Shown piece by piece: positions 35,826 to 47,980 of a stretch of 64,000 nt of DNA; position 1 is the stretch's first letter; each line of letters starts with the position of its first letter. The stretch spans positions 22,335,415 to 22,399,414 of the forward strand of contig OY741269.1 in NCBI GenBank assembly GCA_963514095.1, written 5' to 3'. The notes below the pieces were generated by a model that was not told where the DNA came from, did not search any database, and saw only the letters and a program-made list of their open reading frames with translations. The position numbers and the translations under genes were made by a program. The stretch comes from Eutrigla gurnardus. Lineage: Eukaryota > Chordata > Actinopteri > Perciformes > Triglidae.

Positions 35826-38800
35826 ATACCATTGCAAATTCCTGTATCTCCTTTTTGTACCTTGATAATGGTGTTTCTTGAGGTCATGTGTGTATAGTAT
35901 GGATCCTTTTGCAAACATAGCTTAAGCAATCAAAGCCTTGGCCTCACCTAAAATCAACATGGGAAAAACAGTCAAAGCTTTTCAAAACGTGGGACTTCAG
36001 TCCCCTGGATGTAATCTGCTCAGATAAACCTGCAGAGGCCATTTTACAGTTACAGTCCGCAAAGAGATAATCCTACCTGGTGTCACATCAGAGGACTGGG
36101 AAGGCTGCCGGGGTTATCTGTGCAATAATGATCGCTCCTGGGCCTCTTGGCACCTGAGACACGCTGCAGCCCTGATAGCCTGGCAAACTGTATCCCTCTT
36201 ACAATGGCTGAAATGTTACACCAGTATTCTTCCCTGGCATGTAAAAGATGGCGGCATCAATTACATATAATGTTTATTTGATCAGTTGTTTGCCAGCCAA
36301 TTGGAACATTAGTGCCACCAGCTGTTCGTTTTTGATAGACTCAGCTCCTAATATTTGCATAATGGTTCTGGTAAACACATGAATTTGCTGATTTCTCTTG
36401 CTGACATTCTGGATATGTTGCTGATGCGACAGGTTATTGATATAAAAAATATAGCCCTCTGTGATTTGTGAATAGATTTTCACTCTGTGTTTATTGTTTA
36501 TGGGTGGGAGAATGTCTTAAATAGGCCTACTATGCTACTGTATTTATGTTGCCCTTCTGTCTTCGGTCGCCCCCTCCACTTCTTCTACACTTGTGGTGAC
36601 GAGTTGGGTGAGGGTGCTGGGTGAAGCTGGGAGAAGTAATGGAAACAAATGGTTGCCATTATGAACACTTCATATCATATTGCACAGGCGCCATAACAAA
36701 GCCCGACAAGGAGTTTTCATCATGGCCGACATGGTACGGAGGGGAGACACTCCATCTCTGCTTCAGCTTTTTTTATATACTGTGTTTGACTTACGGTTCC
36801 AGCCTCCCCAAAGGGGAAAATGTGTCAGATATGGTACTATATAGCTGAGTGGCCACGGTATTATAGTAACACTGCCAGGGTTACAAAGTTATTTCCCACT
36901 GGGCCCAGCAATGCTACAAACGAATGTAGTCTGGCTACTAGAGGTTCTTTGATTAACGTTTTCATCAAATGCCAGTGGATGTGTGATTGTTTTCATTTTT
37001 AGCCATGAAGTATTTAATGAATCAGTCACTTTATGAAACTGAGCTCTCTATTGTTATGTTTGCAGTTATTAGCGAGGAACTAACACACACGAAAACATGT
37101 TACAATAGTCTTGTAAATACCTATGTAAGTGAGTCTAAAGGATTTATAAGTAAATAAGTAACTTTAAAAACCTTGGATTTCCTCAGCCAACAATTAAGTT
37201 GTAGTTTACATCTACATCTGTCCAAAATGGAATCATTCCATCATTTCATCCTATTATTTGAGTGAAATTGTCATAATTAGCATATTCATTCTTGGATTAT
37301 GGCCGGAAAAGTGTTTTGTGAGGGCACAGTTACCTTTAATCACCAAAATCTGATCAGTTCATCCTTTTGGTCCAAGTTGATGTTTTGTGTCAAATTTGAA
37401 TAAATTCAGTCAAGTGACTGAGATGTCACTTTCACGAGAATAGGAAAAAAAAATAATGTCACACCTGTTGCTGGCATAAAGGCAAACGTTCTGAAATAAG
37501 TATGGATATCAGTATGGATATCAAATCTGTAATGCCAATTCAATTTAGTTTGCTGCTGTAACACAATGCAATTAAACTTCTGAAGAGTTTGCAAATGAGT
37601 GTTATTAATCTTCTTTTCTAAACATCAATGAATCCGACATACCAGCAAAAACCAACATTTTAAACAATTTCTTTAAAAATAGAAATGTACAATTCAGATG
37701 GGAACTCTGTGCTCTTCACAGTGTTCAGCAGAAAATTGGTTCAAATTAACTAACACCCACACACAAACAGCAGCTAGAAAGACAGCTTTACCACTCATTG
37801 AACAATCACAAAAGCTACAGATAATGCTTATGTTGTACAGGAGGGTTGTTGGTATAGTGTACAGTGGGAAGAATGGAGCAGCAAACAGGCATTGATCTTT
37901 CCAGAAAAAGACCACAGGCCATGGAAATCGAGAAACAAACCACTTCCTTAGGGTCAACACTTAAGGTTGACTGCAGACAATGATAGGAGAAAAGAAACTT
38001 CTGGTACACAAAAACAATAGCATTCTTCTATTTTCATGGAGAGTGACAACCACAGATCAACCAGTTTACAAGCTTCCAAGACCTTAACCTGTTAAGCCAT
38101 ATTTTCTGGAGAAAAAAAACCCTGCCTAGAAAGACATACCCAAAGAAAATGAAGAAATGCTGCACAATAATAAGGTTCATATGCATGTGTAGCCCAGGTA
38201 AACCAGATCACAAAGGGTTAAATATTCTTAGCGATTTGGAGAGCAGGACTGCAGCAGCAGTGGGCAGACTAAGTGACACCAGTCAGACACCGGTGTGACT
38301 CTGTGGGGAGAAGAGCTGCTGTTACTGCTGCTGAACGATTTGTTGTGTGAATGCAGCCACGGTGAAATCTGCAAAGCATTGCTGCACGACTGAATTGGCC
38401 AGGTTTTTTTTTTATCTACCCTTCGAAAATGGATGGCGAGCTAACCCAGACGGAACACCTGAGAACTCGAGTGTATATGAAATTAACCTCATCTTTGTCC
38501 AGCCACATTGGTAGGACAAAACTGCACCCCCCAACTACACTCAGTTCCATCTTTGACTTGACTATTGATTTTCCCCTTTGGACTTGACTGAAAGACTGCT
38601 GTAACCCTCCGACTTCCATAAAGACACTACCTTTTGCTGCTGGAAGTTAAGATAATAGACATGCTGTTATTCTTGGTGTGTATAGAGCACAAAAAGCCTC
38701 CACAGAGGTTTTTAGTAAGGATACCACCAGGCAGACATTCAATTTGCCACAAATTTGGTGGGTTACTTTCCATTTCCAATGGAAACTGGCTGGCAATACA

Positions 38801-41800
38801 GCTTATGTCCATTACAGGAGTCTATTGTAATCTACTAGAGCTTTTGACCCTGTGCTTCATGAACTTCTACCATTATGCACAGTATAAAATCAATAAGTAA
38901 TAAACAAGTAATACATAAGTAATAAACAAATGCCAATGTGCAATAAAAATGTAAAATATCCAACCAAATATGAATAAAACCTGCTGTCTGTGGCCAATCA
39001 GGGAGGACCTCTGTAATTAGTTCCACTACAACACACTCCTGCTTCTTTAAGGTTTTTCGGGATTTTAGGGCAATAAAAGCATTAAGTGAACAAGCATCTC
39101 TCAAACACCACAAGTCTCCACCTTCACACTTTCCTCTCGACACACAAACTAACATTTGCTCAAGAAAATGACGCATGGGAGTGGAGAAAATAGGCTCTGT
39201 GACAGTTTAACAAAAGCATTTGGAGACTAGATAAAGGATTGCTGTCAACATTTGATGGTCACAGATCTGCCAGAAGGCTGAATGTAATTATGGTGGTTAA
39301 GCTGATATACTGTGTCAGTAGGGGTTGCTACTAGCAACAGAAAAAACCCCTACTGAAACCAACTGCTGGTGGCAGAATAGGTGCAGTCACTTATCTTGAT
39401 CATTGATGTGATATATTGCACTTTAACTCTTCTTGATATTTAGATTATAATTCTCTTTTCCTCGTTTACGGGTCGCTCGGGTTCACTGACTCCAGCATCC
39501 AGCAGCAAAACTGAACTGGGGTCTGTGATCAGAGGCCTATAAAACACAATATGCTCTGTTCGCAGAGCCCTGGAGGCCTGTCCCTGACTTTTTACTTGTT
39601 TAGTTGACTAAAGTTGACTCGTATTTAAAGTCTCCAAATTGCACCGAATTCAACACCTCACATCCTTGGCTGCGATACACTCGCTAAAGGTAGATTGGAA
39701 TAAACACATACACACATCTTTATAGATAGACCGAGATTCATTGGTTTATAGGAAGATTATTCTCGTATCTCATGTTTTGATCATACTTACAATTGTTTTT
39801 AAATCTTTATAATTCTTGACCTTTAAAACGTTTCTTTTTGTGATTTGATTATGTAAGATGAAGAGCGAACCTCGATGTTAAATGTTATCAAAGAATTGAT
39901 TCTATATATTTGCGTATATCTTTGTGAAACGGATAGTATCTATTATTTGTACTTTAAATACATTTGCTACTTTAATCTCAGAGAATGAACACGTTTCTTT
40001 TCATGAATTTACAACTGTAATTTATTTAGCTTTTTCTCTGGATATCACCTCTCAGCCTCAGCTCTGTAATTCTTCTATTTTTTTACCTACAATGGCTCTA
40101 ACATGCCACTGTATAAACTTTTCTCCAGCATGTTTTTTTTTTTCTTAAAGATATGCAGTTGTTCTTCTCTTGGAGTTTGGCTTTCACTTCCTACACAAGA
40201 ATAAGTCATACTTATTCACCCTTTGATGTGGGAGTGCTGACTCATGTTCCACCTCCTCCTCTGCTGGCGTATATATATTTGTAAGTTTTCATATGTGCTT
40301 CGGCTGTATGTTTACATCCTCACCCTCCATCTCACACCCCACCTCGGACAAGAAGCTGTCTCTGTCACTCTGCGGTTCATTAGAAGCCATCATCTTTTCT
40401 CCCCCTAACGCAAACAGCGGGCAGATAAAGAGGGAGATCAAACTTAATTGGGCCGGTTTAGCTGGCAGTGACAGGAGAAAGAGAGTGCCTTGCATACAAG
40501 GGAGGAGAAAGACTCGATATCTCTCTGTCAACTTTGCTTAAGGATAACGATATTTAAATCCTATCCTACTTCCGTAGGTGCTTTGTTTGCAGCACTGTTA
40601 TGGTTTTGCAGCGTGCTGAAGGAAGACAGGAGGATTGCAACAAACAGCAAGGTAAACTCACTAATTAGGATGGATTGCCCGCTACCCTCCCTATCTCTTT
40701 CTTTCGCTCTTATTCCCTGTCCTGGAATGATAAGGACTGTGCTTGCATTTCATGTGTTTGCATGAAGGAATGAGAAGGAATCTCTTCTTCCCTCTGGCTG
40801 ATAGTCTGACAGCAGCGGGTGAATGTTGGTTTCCTACCCAAATCCAGGAGCTTTCTTTCAATTAATTGGTGTGCACATGGTGAAGTCGAGCTACAATTCA
40901 AAAACATGCATACTCAGACAGCTGTCCCACTGTCCATGATGTGCTCAAGATTCAGTTTTCCTCCATCTACTGTTGCACCCACATGTATTACCTCATTGAC
41001 ACACGCCTCCTCTCCCACCTCTGCCCCCAAAAATAGAAAACTAAAGCTGTTAGGGGTCCCCACCATTAACTTTGTTATTCCTCACCCTCTCCTTTATCTC
41101 TCTCTCTCACACACGCATATAGATGCCTTTTTACTATCAGGCTGTTAGGGGGGAAATAGAAATGTTCCTCTGTATTGAGCTGTGGCTTCGTTGGATGTCT
41201 GAGGATGGGAATGTGTGATAAGAGGTAGAAAAGAAACTCTTCCGTGAAAAGCTCTCGGGAGCAGAAGCAGCTCTCACTTTCACAGGAAATGGCATTTTCA
41301 GATCTCCGAGATGAGCGTGTGGCGCCGAGCCGCTTGCCAGGAGAAAGTGACCCCCGCTGTAACTGTTTGTACTCAATGTTACATCAAGATGGGCTGTAAT
41401 GTCACCGTCGAACTGATTGGAAGAAGTCACAATCAAGCCAATGCAGTACCGCACCACGCAGTCAGGGGCCACGGGGGCAAAGCAAATCATAACTCGTTGC
41501 TTAGAAGTTTTACACAAGAGCTTAGCAACTACAGCAACTTGATCACCGTTACTATAGCAGCAGAAAGTCATGACATGGATTTGCTTCTGCAAAAAGCTGA
41601 ACTGCATCAATGTTGAATAGCCTGAGCAGCAAGTGTTTGCAGCTTTAAAAGGAAGACTCAACACGTATGTTGCCCCCAAGATTGTTATAAAACAAATCAA
41701 TAATGAACATCATAAAAACCAAAGCAGAGAAGAAACAAACACAACCCTTTTAGGTCCCCGTTGAAACTACAGTACTCAGAATAGTGTGCCTAATGGGGTG

Positions 41801-42761
41801 AACATGTTGCGTGTAATATTCAAATGTATTTCTACAGAGAAAAGTGCTGTTTTTGATCATGGGCACAGTGACTCATGAAAGAAGAGGCGCCATTAGAGAG
41901 GAGATGGGAATGACTCTAGGGGGCTTTAGGCTGCTTTATTACAGGGACATTACACTGGGAGGAACTAATTATACACAATGAATGCAACATTACATAATAT
42001 AATATGAAATACTTAGTTTCTAGATGGAACATATGTGTGATTTTACAAATAAGTGTACAGATCAATGTAAAAATCGTCCAATCAAAAGGTTACAACATTT
42101 AGTTGTGTCTAATTCAGGGGTCACCGACCTTTGTGAGACTGAGAACCAGCTGAAGGCTAGAGAGGAATATGTAGGGCTACTTTTTTTTTTTTTTTTTAAT
42201 CAATTAATCCTTCAGAATAATACACCTGCAGTTTAAATAATGAATATTATGCATTTACTATGCTTGTTTAATGATTTCACTGTGCACCTTAAATGATTTC
42301 TCTGTGCACATTTAATGATTTCTCTCATAATCGCAATAATTAATCAACATTTTAAAAGTCATACAATATCAAATTTTTTGGGAAACATTTTACATCCACT
42401 AAAGCATTGTTTTCTTTTCCCCCCAGCTGAAAACAGCAGGCGCTCTTCTAAAACCTCCCAGCTGGGAGCATTTGGAAGGTGCAGCTTTGTCTCAGCTTTG
42501 TTTGTGCCTGGTTGCTATGATACGGAATGTCTGCAGAAGTAAAAAATTTGTCCAAAATGAGTTCAGTCGTTTGGGTCGAGAATCAGAACGCAGAGGACAC
42601 ACTCGGCACCTCATCACACTGTTGGCCCTCCCGTCGTAACGGATTTTAAAAAACACACTGGCTTCTAGGAAGCACGTTATAGTTGGTGACAAAGTTCAGT
42701 GCCAATATATGTTATTTAAAATTGAGGGACTTAATCAAACAGACGAACATTCATAGCATAA
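35826..42761. other. Non-coding stretch, nothing recognised
   Basis: About 7 kb without a supported gene or mobile element. The largest ORF (41,137-41,700, minus, 187 codons) and 38,835-39,176 (minus) show no motif. At about 42,116 the sequence CAGGGGTCACCGACCTTTGT resembles one end of a hAT MITE, but its partner end is not convincing. Confidence 0.45.
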
Positions 42762-42765
42762 CACT
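42762..42765. repeat. Target-site duplication CACT, left
   Basis: CACT directly precedes the left LTR edge TGTAACGC. The same four bases follow the right LTR edge at 54,012-54,015. A 4-bp duplication is within the normal range for Ty3/gypsy integrases. Confidence 0.6.
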
Positions 42766-43634
42766 TGTAACGCGCAGCCTTGTTCTGGGCTGAACATTAA
42801 CTCTCCAAGGGGTTCATGGAAAAATAGACTTCATGTAAAAATTAAACAAACGAAACGCCACCGTGGTGCAATTTAACGTAAAGATCCACGTCTCTTTTAA
42901 TTTAGACGGGCTTTCCCAGCTCGGCCGCTCTGAGCGCAAAATGATCACCAAAATAAATTAATTACATACAAGGCACGCAAAAAACCCCGGTCTTTACACT
43001 TTGTAAATTAAGTAAATAACCCCCCCCTCCCCCAAACGAAATATCACTTATTGAACCGAATGGTTCACGATAAATATGTCCACAAGTCACAAACTTTCCG
43101 ATACTCAGGAACAATACAACGCCGAGCGGCTCGTGCGCCGGAGGAAAAACAAACAAACAAAAGGAGTCAGTCTCACCCCGTTTACCCGCGGTCCTTTGTG
43201 TCAGTCCACCGGGAACAGAGTCAACCAGGAGGGAAACTCAACTGGCTTCCGCCAGACCAGGAGGGAAACTCGACTGGGCTCCGCCGGACCAGGAGGGAAA
43301 CTCTACTGGCGGCTCCGTTTGCTTAGTCCGTGTCTCGGCTCCGTCCGATACAACGCAGTCTAAGTTACACCGCTCTCCCCCCTCTACCGCCAGCCGTCCA
43401 CCATCTCCTCCGACCCTCACCAGGTGTCCTCCTTTTCCCGGTCCACGTCACATCCTCCCTTTATCCCCTCGGCCCACAAATTTTGCTATTATTATTTTTA
43501 ATAATTTCAAGGCACCCACACTACCCATTTAGTTTACAGACTACATCTCACATCAGGCAACCAAGTGCACTTTTCTTTTAAACCTTTGTTTGCACATTGT
43601 ACATTTTATTTCATGTCAAGGTGACGCTGTCACA
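42766..43634 (-). repeat. Complete gypsy LTR (3' LTR of the pol half)
   Basis: Read on the minus strand the 869-bp LTR starts TGTGACAGCG and ends GCGCGTTACA, with the TG...CA ends typical of LTRs. It follows directly after the integrase end and a G13-ATC purine tract (43,635-43,650), the polypurine tract position, so it is the 3' LTR of the minus-strand pol. The integrase stop codon overlaps the first LTR bases. The sequence ACACCTGGTGAG (complement at about 43,415-43,426) is the undisturbed form of the site where a Harbinger element sits in the right copy. Confidence 0.85.
43224..43318. repeat. 32-bp tandem repeat in LTR, about 3 units
   Basis: Three units starting ACCAGGAGGGAAACTC begin at 43,224, 43,256 and 43,288. 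The same array exists in the right LTR copy at about 53,463-53,557 in inverse orientation, so it predates the composite. Confidence 0.85.
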
Positions 43635-43863
43635 GATCCCCCCCCCCCCCAGCCGGAGGTATCGGAGGCTGAACCCCGAAAAAGGGTTTCAGGTTGACCA
43701 CGTTGACTGTGTCTACCCTCTTACTCTGGTCGTTCGTCTGTATCAGGTAGTTTATGGGGCCTAACTTTCCCACCACTGTCGCTGGACCTGACCATTTAGG
43801 CGCAAGCTTGGATGAGAATCCGTCTGATGCTTTGGAAAGTGGGTGTGTGCGGACCCAGACCTG
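43630..43863 (-). pseudogene. gypsy integrase C-terminal end (separated by Harbinger 1)
   Basis: Minus-strand translation gives VWVRTHPLSKASDGFSSKLA, then PKWSGPATVVGKLGPINYLI. This is the C-terminal GPY/F-type module of Ty3/gypsy integrases (basic stretch, 'KW.GP..V', 'NY.I'). It ends at a TGA overlapping the first bases of the LTR; no chromodomain follows. The module is the continuation of the integrase at 45,584 and is separated from it by the Harbinger element at 43,864-45,583. The join lies inside the codons for GDQ/VW. Confidence 0.8.
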
Positions 43864-44086
43864 GGCCCTCATTTATAAAACTGTGCGTAGGATCCTTACT
43901 AAAAGTGTACGTACGCCAAAAAGCCAAAGTTTGCAAGCTGTACGCAATGTTCCCTTTATAAATCACAGGATCACCTACAAGTGTGCGTACCTGAATCCCG
44001 CCCTGTACACGCCCACATTTTACTATATTAATGAGCCGGCATGCAATCGTTTCCGTGTGGTGAATCACGGCGACAGGTCAGGAAAA

Positions 44087-44276
44087 AAAAGCGAAGAAAC
44101 GTAACTTTTCAGAAACGGAGAAAGAGACACTTGTTGGGGAGGTGGAGGCCCGGACAATAATTTAATTTAGTGGCCACAGCAGCGGGATCACGAATAAAAA
44201 GACGCAGTGCGAGTGGCAACACATCGCCGATGCTGTCCACGGCGTCAGCTGGACGGAGCGGACGGTGATCTGAAGG
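44087..44276 (+). pseudogene. Myb/SANT-like Harbinger accessory gene, N-terminal exon remnant
   Basis: Plus-strand frame starting AAGAAACGTAAC gives KKRNFSETEKETLVGEVEAR, then II-stop, then FSGHSSGITNKKTQCEWQHI and ADAVHGVSWTERTVI-stop. This is the Myb/SANT-like DNA-binding domain that accompanies the transposase in Harbinger elements and is required for nuclear import and end binding. Two in-frame stops break it, and no ATG is visible upstream. A GAAG/GTAAAT at 44,271-44,280 looks like a 5' splice site. The equivalent domain in Harbinger 2 is less damaged. Confidence 0.65.
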
Positions 44277-44599
44277 TAAATGACATCTTTCCGCTCCTAA
44301 CATGTATTTGATATATTGCTAGAGTATTTGAGGAAGATTGATTTTGATGTGACTTTGACGGGGATTGTGTCCGAAAAGGAGGGAGACACAGACGCGACTG
44401 AGACCAGCTGGATAAGGGTGAATAGATTTTAAACTTTTATTGTATATAAAACAAAACGTTAAATCGTTTTTGTCCTTCCAGAGTCTACAGCGTTGGGCTC
44501 AGAGGAGGGTGACGTGAGGAGGGTGACGGTGAGCAGGGTGATGTGAGGAGGGTGATGTGAGGAGGGTGAAGGTGACGGGCCCTCGGCACAGCGTCCGGG

Positions 44600-44766
44600 T
44601 CCGGCGCAAAGCAGCAGCGCACCCCGGAGGCATGGCACATCAAGCGGTCGGGTGCTCACTGATGCCGTCCTGCAACTTCAGCGAGACACAATCACCGCCA
44701 TCAACAACGTTGCAGATGAGCTACGGCAAACGCGCACTGTGATTAATAAAATAATACGTTTACAAT
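44600..44766 (+). pseudogene. Myb-like gene, C-terminal exon remnant
   Basis: Plus-strand frame gives VLTDAVLQLQRDTITAINNV, then ADELRQTRTVINKIIRLQ and a TGA at 44,764-44,766. A short coiled-coil-like C-terminal helix of this kind closes Harbinger Myb-like proteins. The GA/TG-rich repeats upstream (44,500-44,575) and the loss of linking exon sequence make the gene non-functional. The identification rests on position and helix pattern only. Confidence 0.45.
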
Positions 44767-44809
44767 GAACATTGATTGTTGTCTTCCTTATCTTACAAAC
44801 GCAGCATGA

Positions 44810-45030
44810 CATCCTCACGGATTCTTGCGCCCTGTTGATACCCCTCCAGTCGGGCACGGGGCCGTGGCTCGGGCTCATCATGCTGGGGTCTCTACCACCT
44901 TTGCCGGGTGGTAGAGTCTGCCTCCTGAAGTTTGGTAAAGTTGCGCTCTCCACGCTCCACGACTGAGCGCGCACGAGCGTGCCACTCATTATAGCGCATT
45001 TCCTCTGCGCTCTGGTGGTTTAAAAACGAG
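44810..45030 (-). pseudogene. Probable Harbinger transposase C-terminal remnant
   Basis: Minus-strand translation near 45,000 gives EEMRYNEWHARARSVVERGE. HARBI-type transposases have 'RYN.AH..TR.VVER..G.LK.RF' just before their C-terminus, so the start fits. The expected 'LKxRF' does not follow, and a stop occurs after about 20 more residues. The catalytic core is absent from this element. Confidence 0.45.
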
Positions 45031-45583
45031 GATAAAGTGTAACAATTATACGATGGCTTAATGGCTGTATGTATGTGTGTTGATGATATATGCACATAAA
45101 TAAGGAGAATATTTAGTTATTCCCGCTGTGTTCTACAGTGATCTAATGGAAGGTATTACATGCAATTGGGCCGTCTCCTCCTCCTGCGGTGACGGCGCTG
45201 ATTCAATATTTCAAAATGATTTTGATTTAAGATACAAGCTAGATTTTAAAAGAAGGTGTTAATATGAAAAAAACTATCACTCATTAAAAGCGTCAAAAAC
45301 ATTGCTGGAGTTCCTCATGATAACGCAGATCTAACGTATGATATGGAGTGTAATTAAATGTGTGCGAGTCATCAAAAATATATAGTTCTTCTCACGTTTA
45401 CTGCTGATTCCCTTCCAGTCTCCAGAATGTGCGTACCGGTACGCATGCCTCAGAGTTTGCTTACGGGTACGCACACTTTCCCGTCAAGTTTGGTTTTTAT
45501 AGATCACAACATTTGCGTGGAAAGTGGCGTATGCACGTTTCCAGCCCTGTTTTGTGCGTACGCAAGCTTTATAAATGAGGGCC

Positions 45584-47296
45584 CTGGTCTCCCAGGAGGA
45601 GTTGTACACCTCTCCTCCGGGTATTATAATACCTGGCTTGTCTGGCCTGACACACTCCCACTCGCCTTTTAACCTCCTCAGCCATCTCCTTTTGCCTCTC
45701 CAGGAGCTGGTAGGGCGACTGCTGGGGCGAAGGTGGCGAACCAATCAATCGCTCCAACGGGCCTTTGAGGGCTCTTCCCAGCGCCAGCTCTGCAGGAGAT
45801 CTACCCGTAGTCTCATGCTGGGCGGCGTTGATGGCAAAGCGAAACTCTCGGATCCACTGATCCCATTTGTCATGCTGGTCCCCAACATAAGAGGCAATCA
45901 TGGTTTTGATGGTTCTATTAGAACGTTCTGTTAGATTGGCCTGAGGATGATAACTGGTAGTGAACTTCTGTGTCACTCCCCAGGTCTTACAGAGGTTAGC
46001 CATCTCATGGCCAACGAACTGAGGCCCCCGATCCGTCACCAGCTCCTGCGGGACTCCGAACCGGGTAAAAATCTCATCCTTGAGGATGGGGATGATGCGA
46101 GGGGATTTGCTGTCTTTGAGGGGAAACATTTCAACCCACTTTGTGAAGTAATCCACAATCACCAAAAGGAACTTATTGCCCTTCTTACTGCGAGGGAATG
46201 GCCCCATAAGGTCCATACCAAGCTTCTCCCATGGACCTTCGACTGTGGTGGGCTGCATGAATCCGGCTGGCTTTTGGTTGTCAGCCTTGTATAGCTGGCA
46301 GGTCTGGCAGTTCCTGACATGATCCCAGACATCTTTCCGAACCGTCGACCACCAAGCTACGTCAAGGACCCTAATCAGGGTCTTGAGTCTGCCCAGATGG
46401 CCGCTTAAGGGATGGCCATGAAAGTACTCCAGGAAACTGGGTACGAGGGCTTTTGGTACCACTAGTTGGAATTTCTCACCTCCATCTTTTACAGGCGACT
46501 TCCGGTACAGCAGGCCCTGTACCAATGTAAACTCCACCCTTCCGGGTCTACTCGTGGTGGACGTGCCCTGCTTTACCCTCTCCAAGATCTCAGAATCCTT
46601 TTCCTGAGTTTCTCTTATCTCCGCCAGTGAAGTTGGGAGATCGGAGGGAGAAAGGGAAGTATTTAATGCCACCCAGGCTGCAGGGGCATTTGGCTCTGAT
46701 ACAGCCCTCGACAGGGCGTCTGGGACAATATTTTGTAACCCTTTTCGATACTGGACCCTAAATTGAAACTGCTGGAGCCTCAGGATCCACCGTGTCAGCC
46801 TGGAGGATGTTTTAGGGTAGTTGAAAGCCCAGGTCAGAGCCGCATGATCTGTATAAACAGAGAACTCCTTTCCCTCCAAATAATGTCGTCATTTCTCAAC
46901 CGCCCAGACAACGGCCAGGCACTCCTTCTCGGAGGTAGAATAGTTGCATTCCGCGCCTCGCAACCCCCTGGATGCGTAAGCAACCACCTTCTCCCCCTCC
47001 TCAGCGACTTGCACCAACACCGCCCCCAGCCCAACCTCACTGGCATCGGTGTGCACCTCAAACGGAAGTCCGTGGTCAGGCTGAGTAAGGATAGGAGCAC
47101 TCACCAAGGCCTGCTTCAGCTGTTCAAAGCTCTGCTGGCATTCTTCCGTCCAGGTCCACTCCACCTCCTTCCTCGTCAGACGATGCAGGGGAGCGGCAAG
47201 GTTTGCAAAATGGGATATAAATTTGTGATACCATCCGACGAGTCCCAGGAAGCGTTGCAGGGCCTTGATGTTGGTAGGCGTCGGATAGGCGGTCAC
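45584..47296 (-). pseudogene. pol: gypsy pol: RNase H and integrase
   Basis: Minus strand, in order: the RT connection/thumb (PTPTNIKALQRFLGLVGWYH), RNase H (HTDASEVGLGAVL; YSTSEKECLAVVWA; SVYTDHAALTWAF), the integrase zinc finger (FHGHPLSGHLGR ... CQTCQLYK) and the catalytic core with D, D, E in MDLMGPFP, VTDRGPQF and LTERSNRT. A TGA at 46,889-46,891 stands where the family has Trp before RHYLEG, splitting RNase H. At 45,584 the integrase frame is broken by Harbinger 1. At the 47,296 end the frame is lost at a rearrangement junction. The encoded steps would be removal of template RNA and cDNA integration. No full-length product can be made. Confidence 0.9.
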
Positions 47297-47978
47297 TTCC
47301 TCTCTTCCGCCATCGCCACCTGCCAGTATCCTGACTTTAAATCCAGGGTGCTGATAACAGCAGCCCCGTGCATTGACTCCAACAAATCATGGATGATGGG
47401 CATGGGGTAGGCGTCCTGGTGCGTCTTGGCGTTCAGAGGCCGAAAATCCACACAGAACCTCATGGACTTGTCAGGCTTTGGAACCAGGACCACAGGTGAG
47501 GCCCAAGCGGACTGGGAGGGTTCTATGATGCCATCTTTGAGCATCTGCTCCACATGGTCAATAATAATTTGGCGTTTGTAGGGAGACACTCTATACGCTC
47601 TACAGCGTACTGGCACGTTATCAGTAACAAAGATCTGATGCTCTTCCACAGTGGTTGCCCCTAACTTTCCTGAACACACCTTTGGCCAGGCCTCGAAAAG
47701 CTCTCGGATTTCCAGGGGGTAACTGGAAAAATCCAGAACAGGGTCGATCTGGCTGCTACTCACCCCTGGGAGAGGGAGTGCCATGATGAGACTCACACTG
47801 ACCTGTGGGCTCGGTTTTCCAGGGTTCTGAGAGAGGAAAGAATAGAACGTGTACCCTCTCGGCCCCTTCACTCCATACGTTAGATCACCCAGATTTATAA
47901 TGGTGGATGTCTTGGTGAGAAAATCTAAACCTAGGATGATAGGGAATGCCAAGTTGTCATCCACCATTATAAATCTGG
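47297..47978 (-). pseudogene. pol: gypsy pol: protease end plus partial reverse transcriptase (second copy)
   Basis: Minus strand from 47,978: the protease C-terminal motif LAFPIILGLDFLTKTSTI, then a linker, then RT from RVSPYKRQIIIDHVEQMLKD to LKSGYWQVAMAEE. There it stops and jumps to the TAYPTPTN segment, losing about 335 bp that contain the YIDD catalytic box; compare the intact stretch 48,070-48,403. Because upstream RT copy 1 runs directly into this protease segment, the natural order (protease, RT, RNase H) is broken. It looks like a template switch during reverse transcription. Confidence 0.85.
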
Positions 47979-47980
47979 AT
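47890..47980. repeat. 20-21 bp inverted repeat at the RT/protease junction
   Basis: CCAGATTTATAATGGTGGAT (minus strand, about 47,961-47,980) and its inverse (about 47,888-47,908) flank a 50-bp spacer. One copy touches the junction where RT copy 1 joins the protease segment. It can form a hairpin and may have promoted the switch. Both arms are also coding (IMVDD and STIIN). Confidence 0.7.

Larger units (their letters stand above)
43864..45583. mobile_element. Harbinger-type DNA transposon 1
   Basis: A 1,720-bp insertion in the gypsy integrase reading frame. Ends are inverted: GGCCCTCATTTATAAA on the left, with the exact inverse TTTATAAATGAGGGCC on the right. It is flanked by a 3-bp duplication CTG (43,861-43,863 and 45,584-45,586). 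The reconstructed target, GACCTGGTCT, fits the palindromic CWG-centred site known for zebrafish Harbinger3-type elements. Several GTGCGTACGC-like motifs occur near both ends. It holds remnants of a Myb-like gene (plus) and probably a transposase C-terminus (minus). Both are broken, so it is non-autonomous. Confidence 0.85.

Noticed and set aside
41137..41700. 187-codon minus-strand ORF
   Set aside because: No recognisable domain, unremarkable composition, no splice or promoter context; plausible chance ORF in AT/GC-balanced DNA.
42116..42690. Possible hAT MITE starting CAGGGGTCACCGACCTTTGT
   Set aside because: Only one end is convincing; the partner near 42,678 (TTGGTGACAAAG) is too degenerate and no 8-bp duplication is visible.
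43051..43363. ORFs inside the LTR (about 90 codons) and their twins at 53,415-53,727
   Set aside because: They lie fully in LTR U3/R DNA, run through the 32-bp repeat array and are paired only because the LTR is duplicated.
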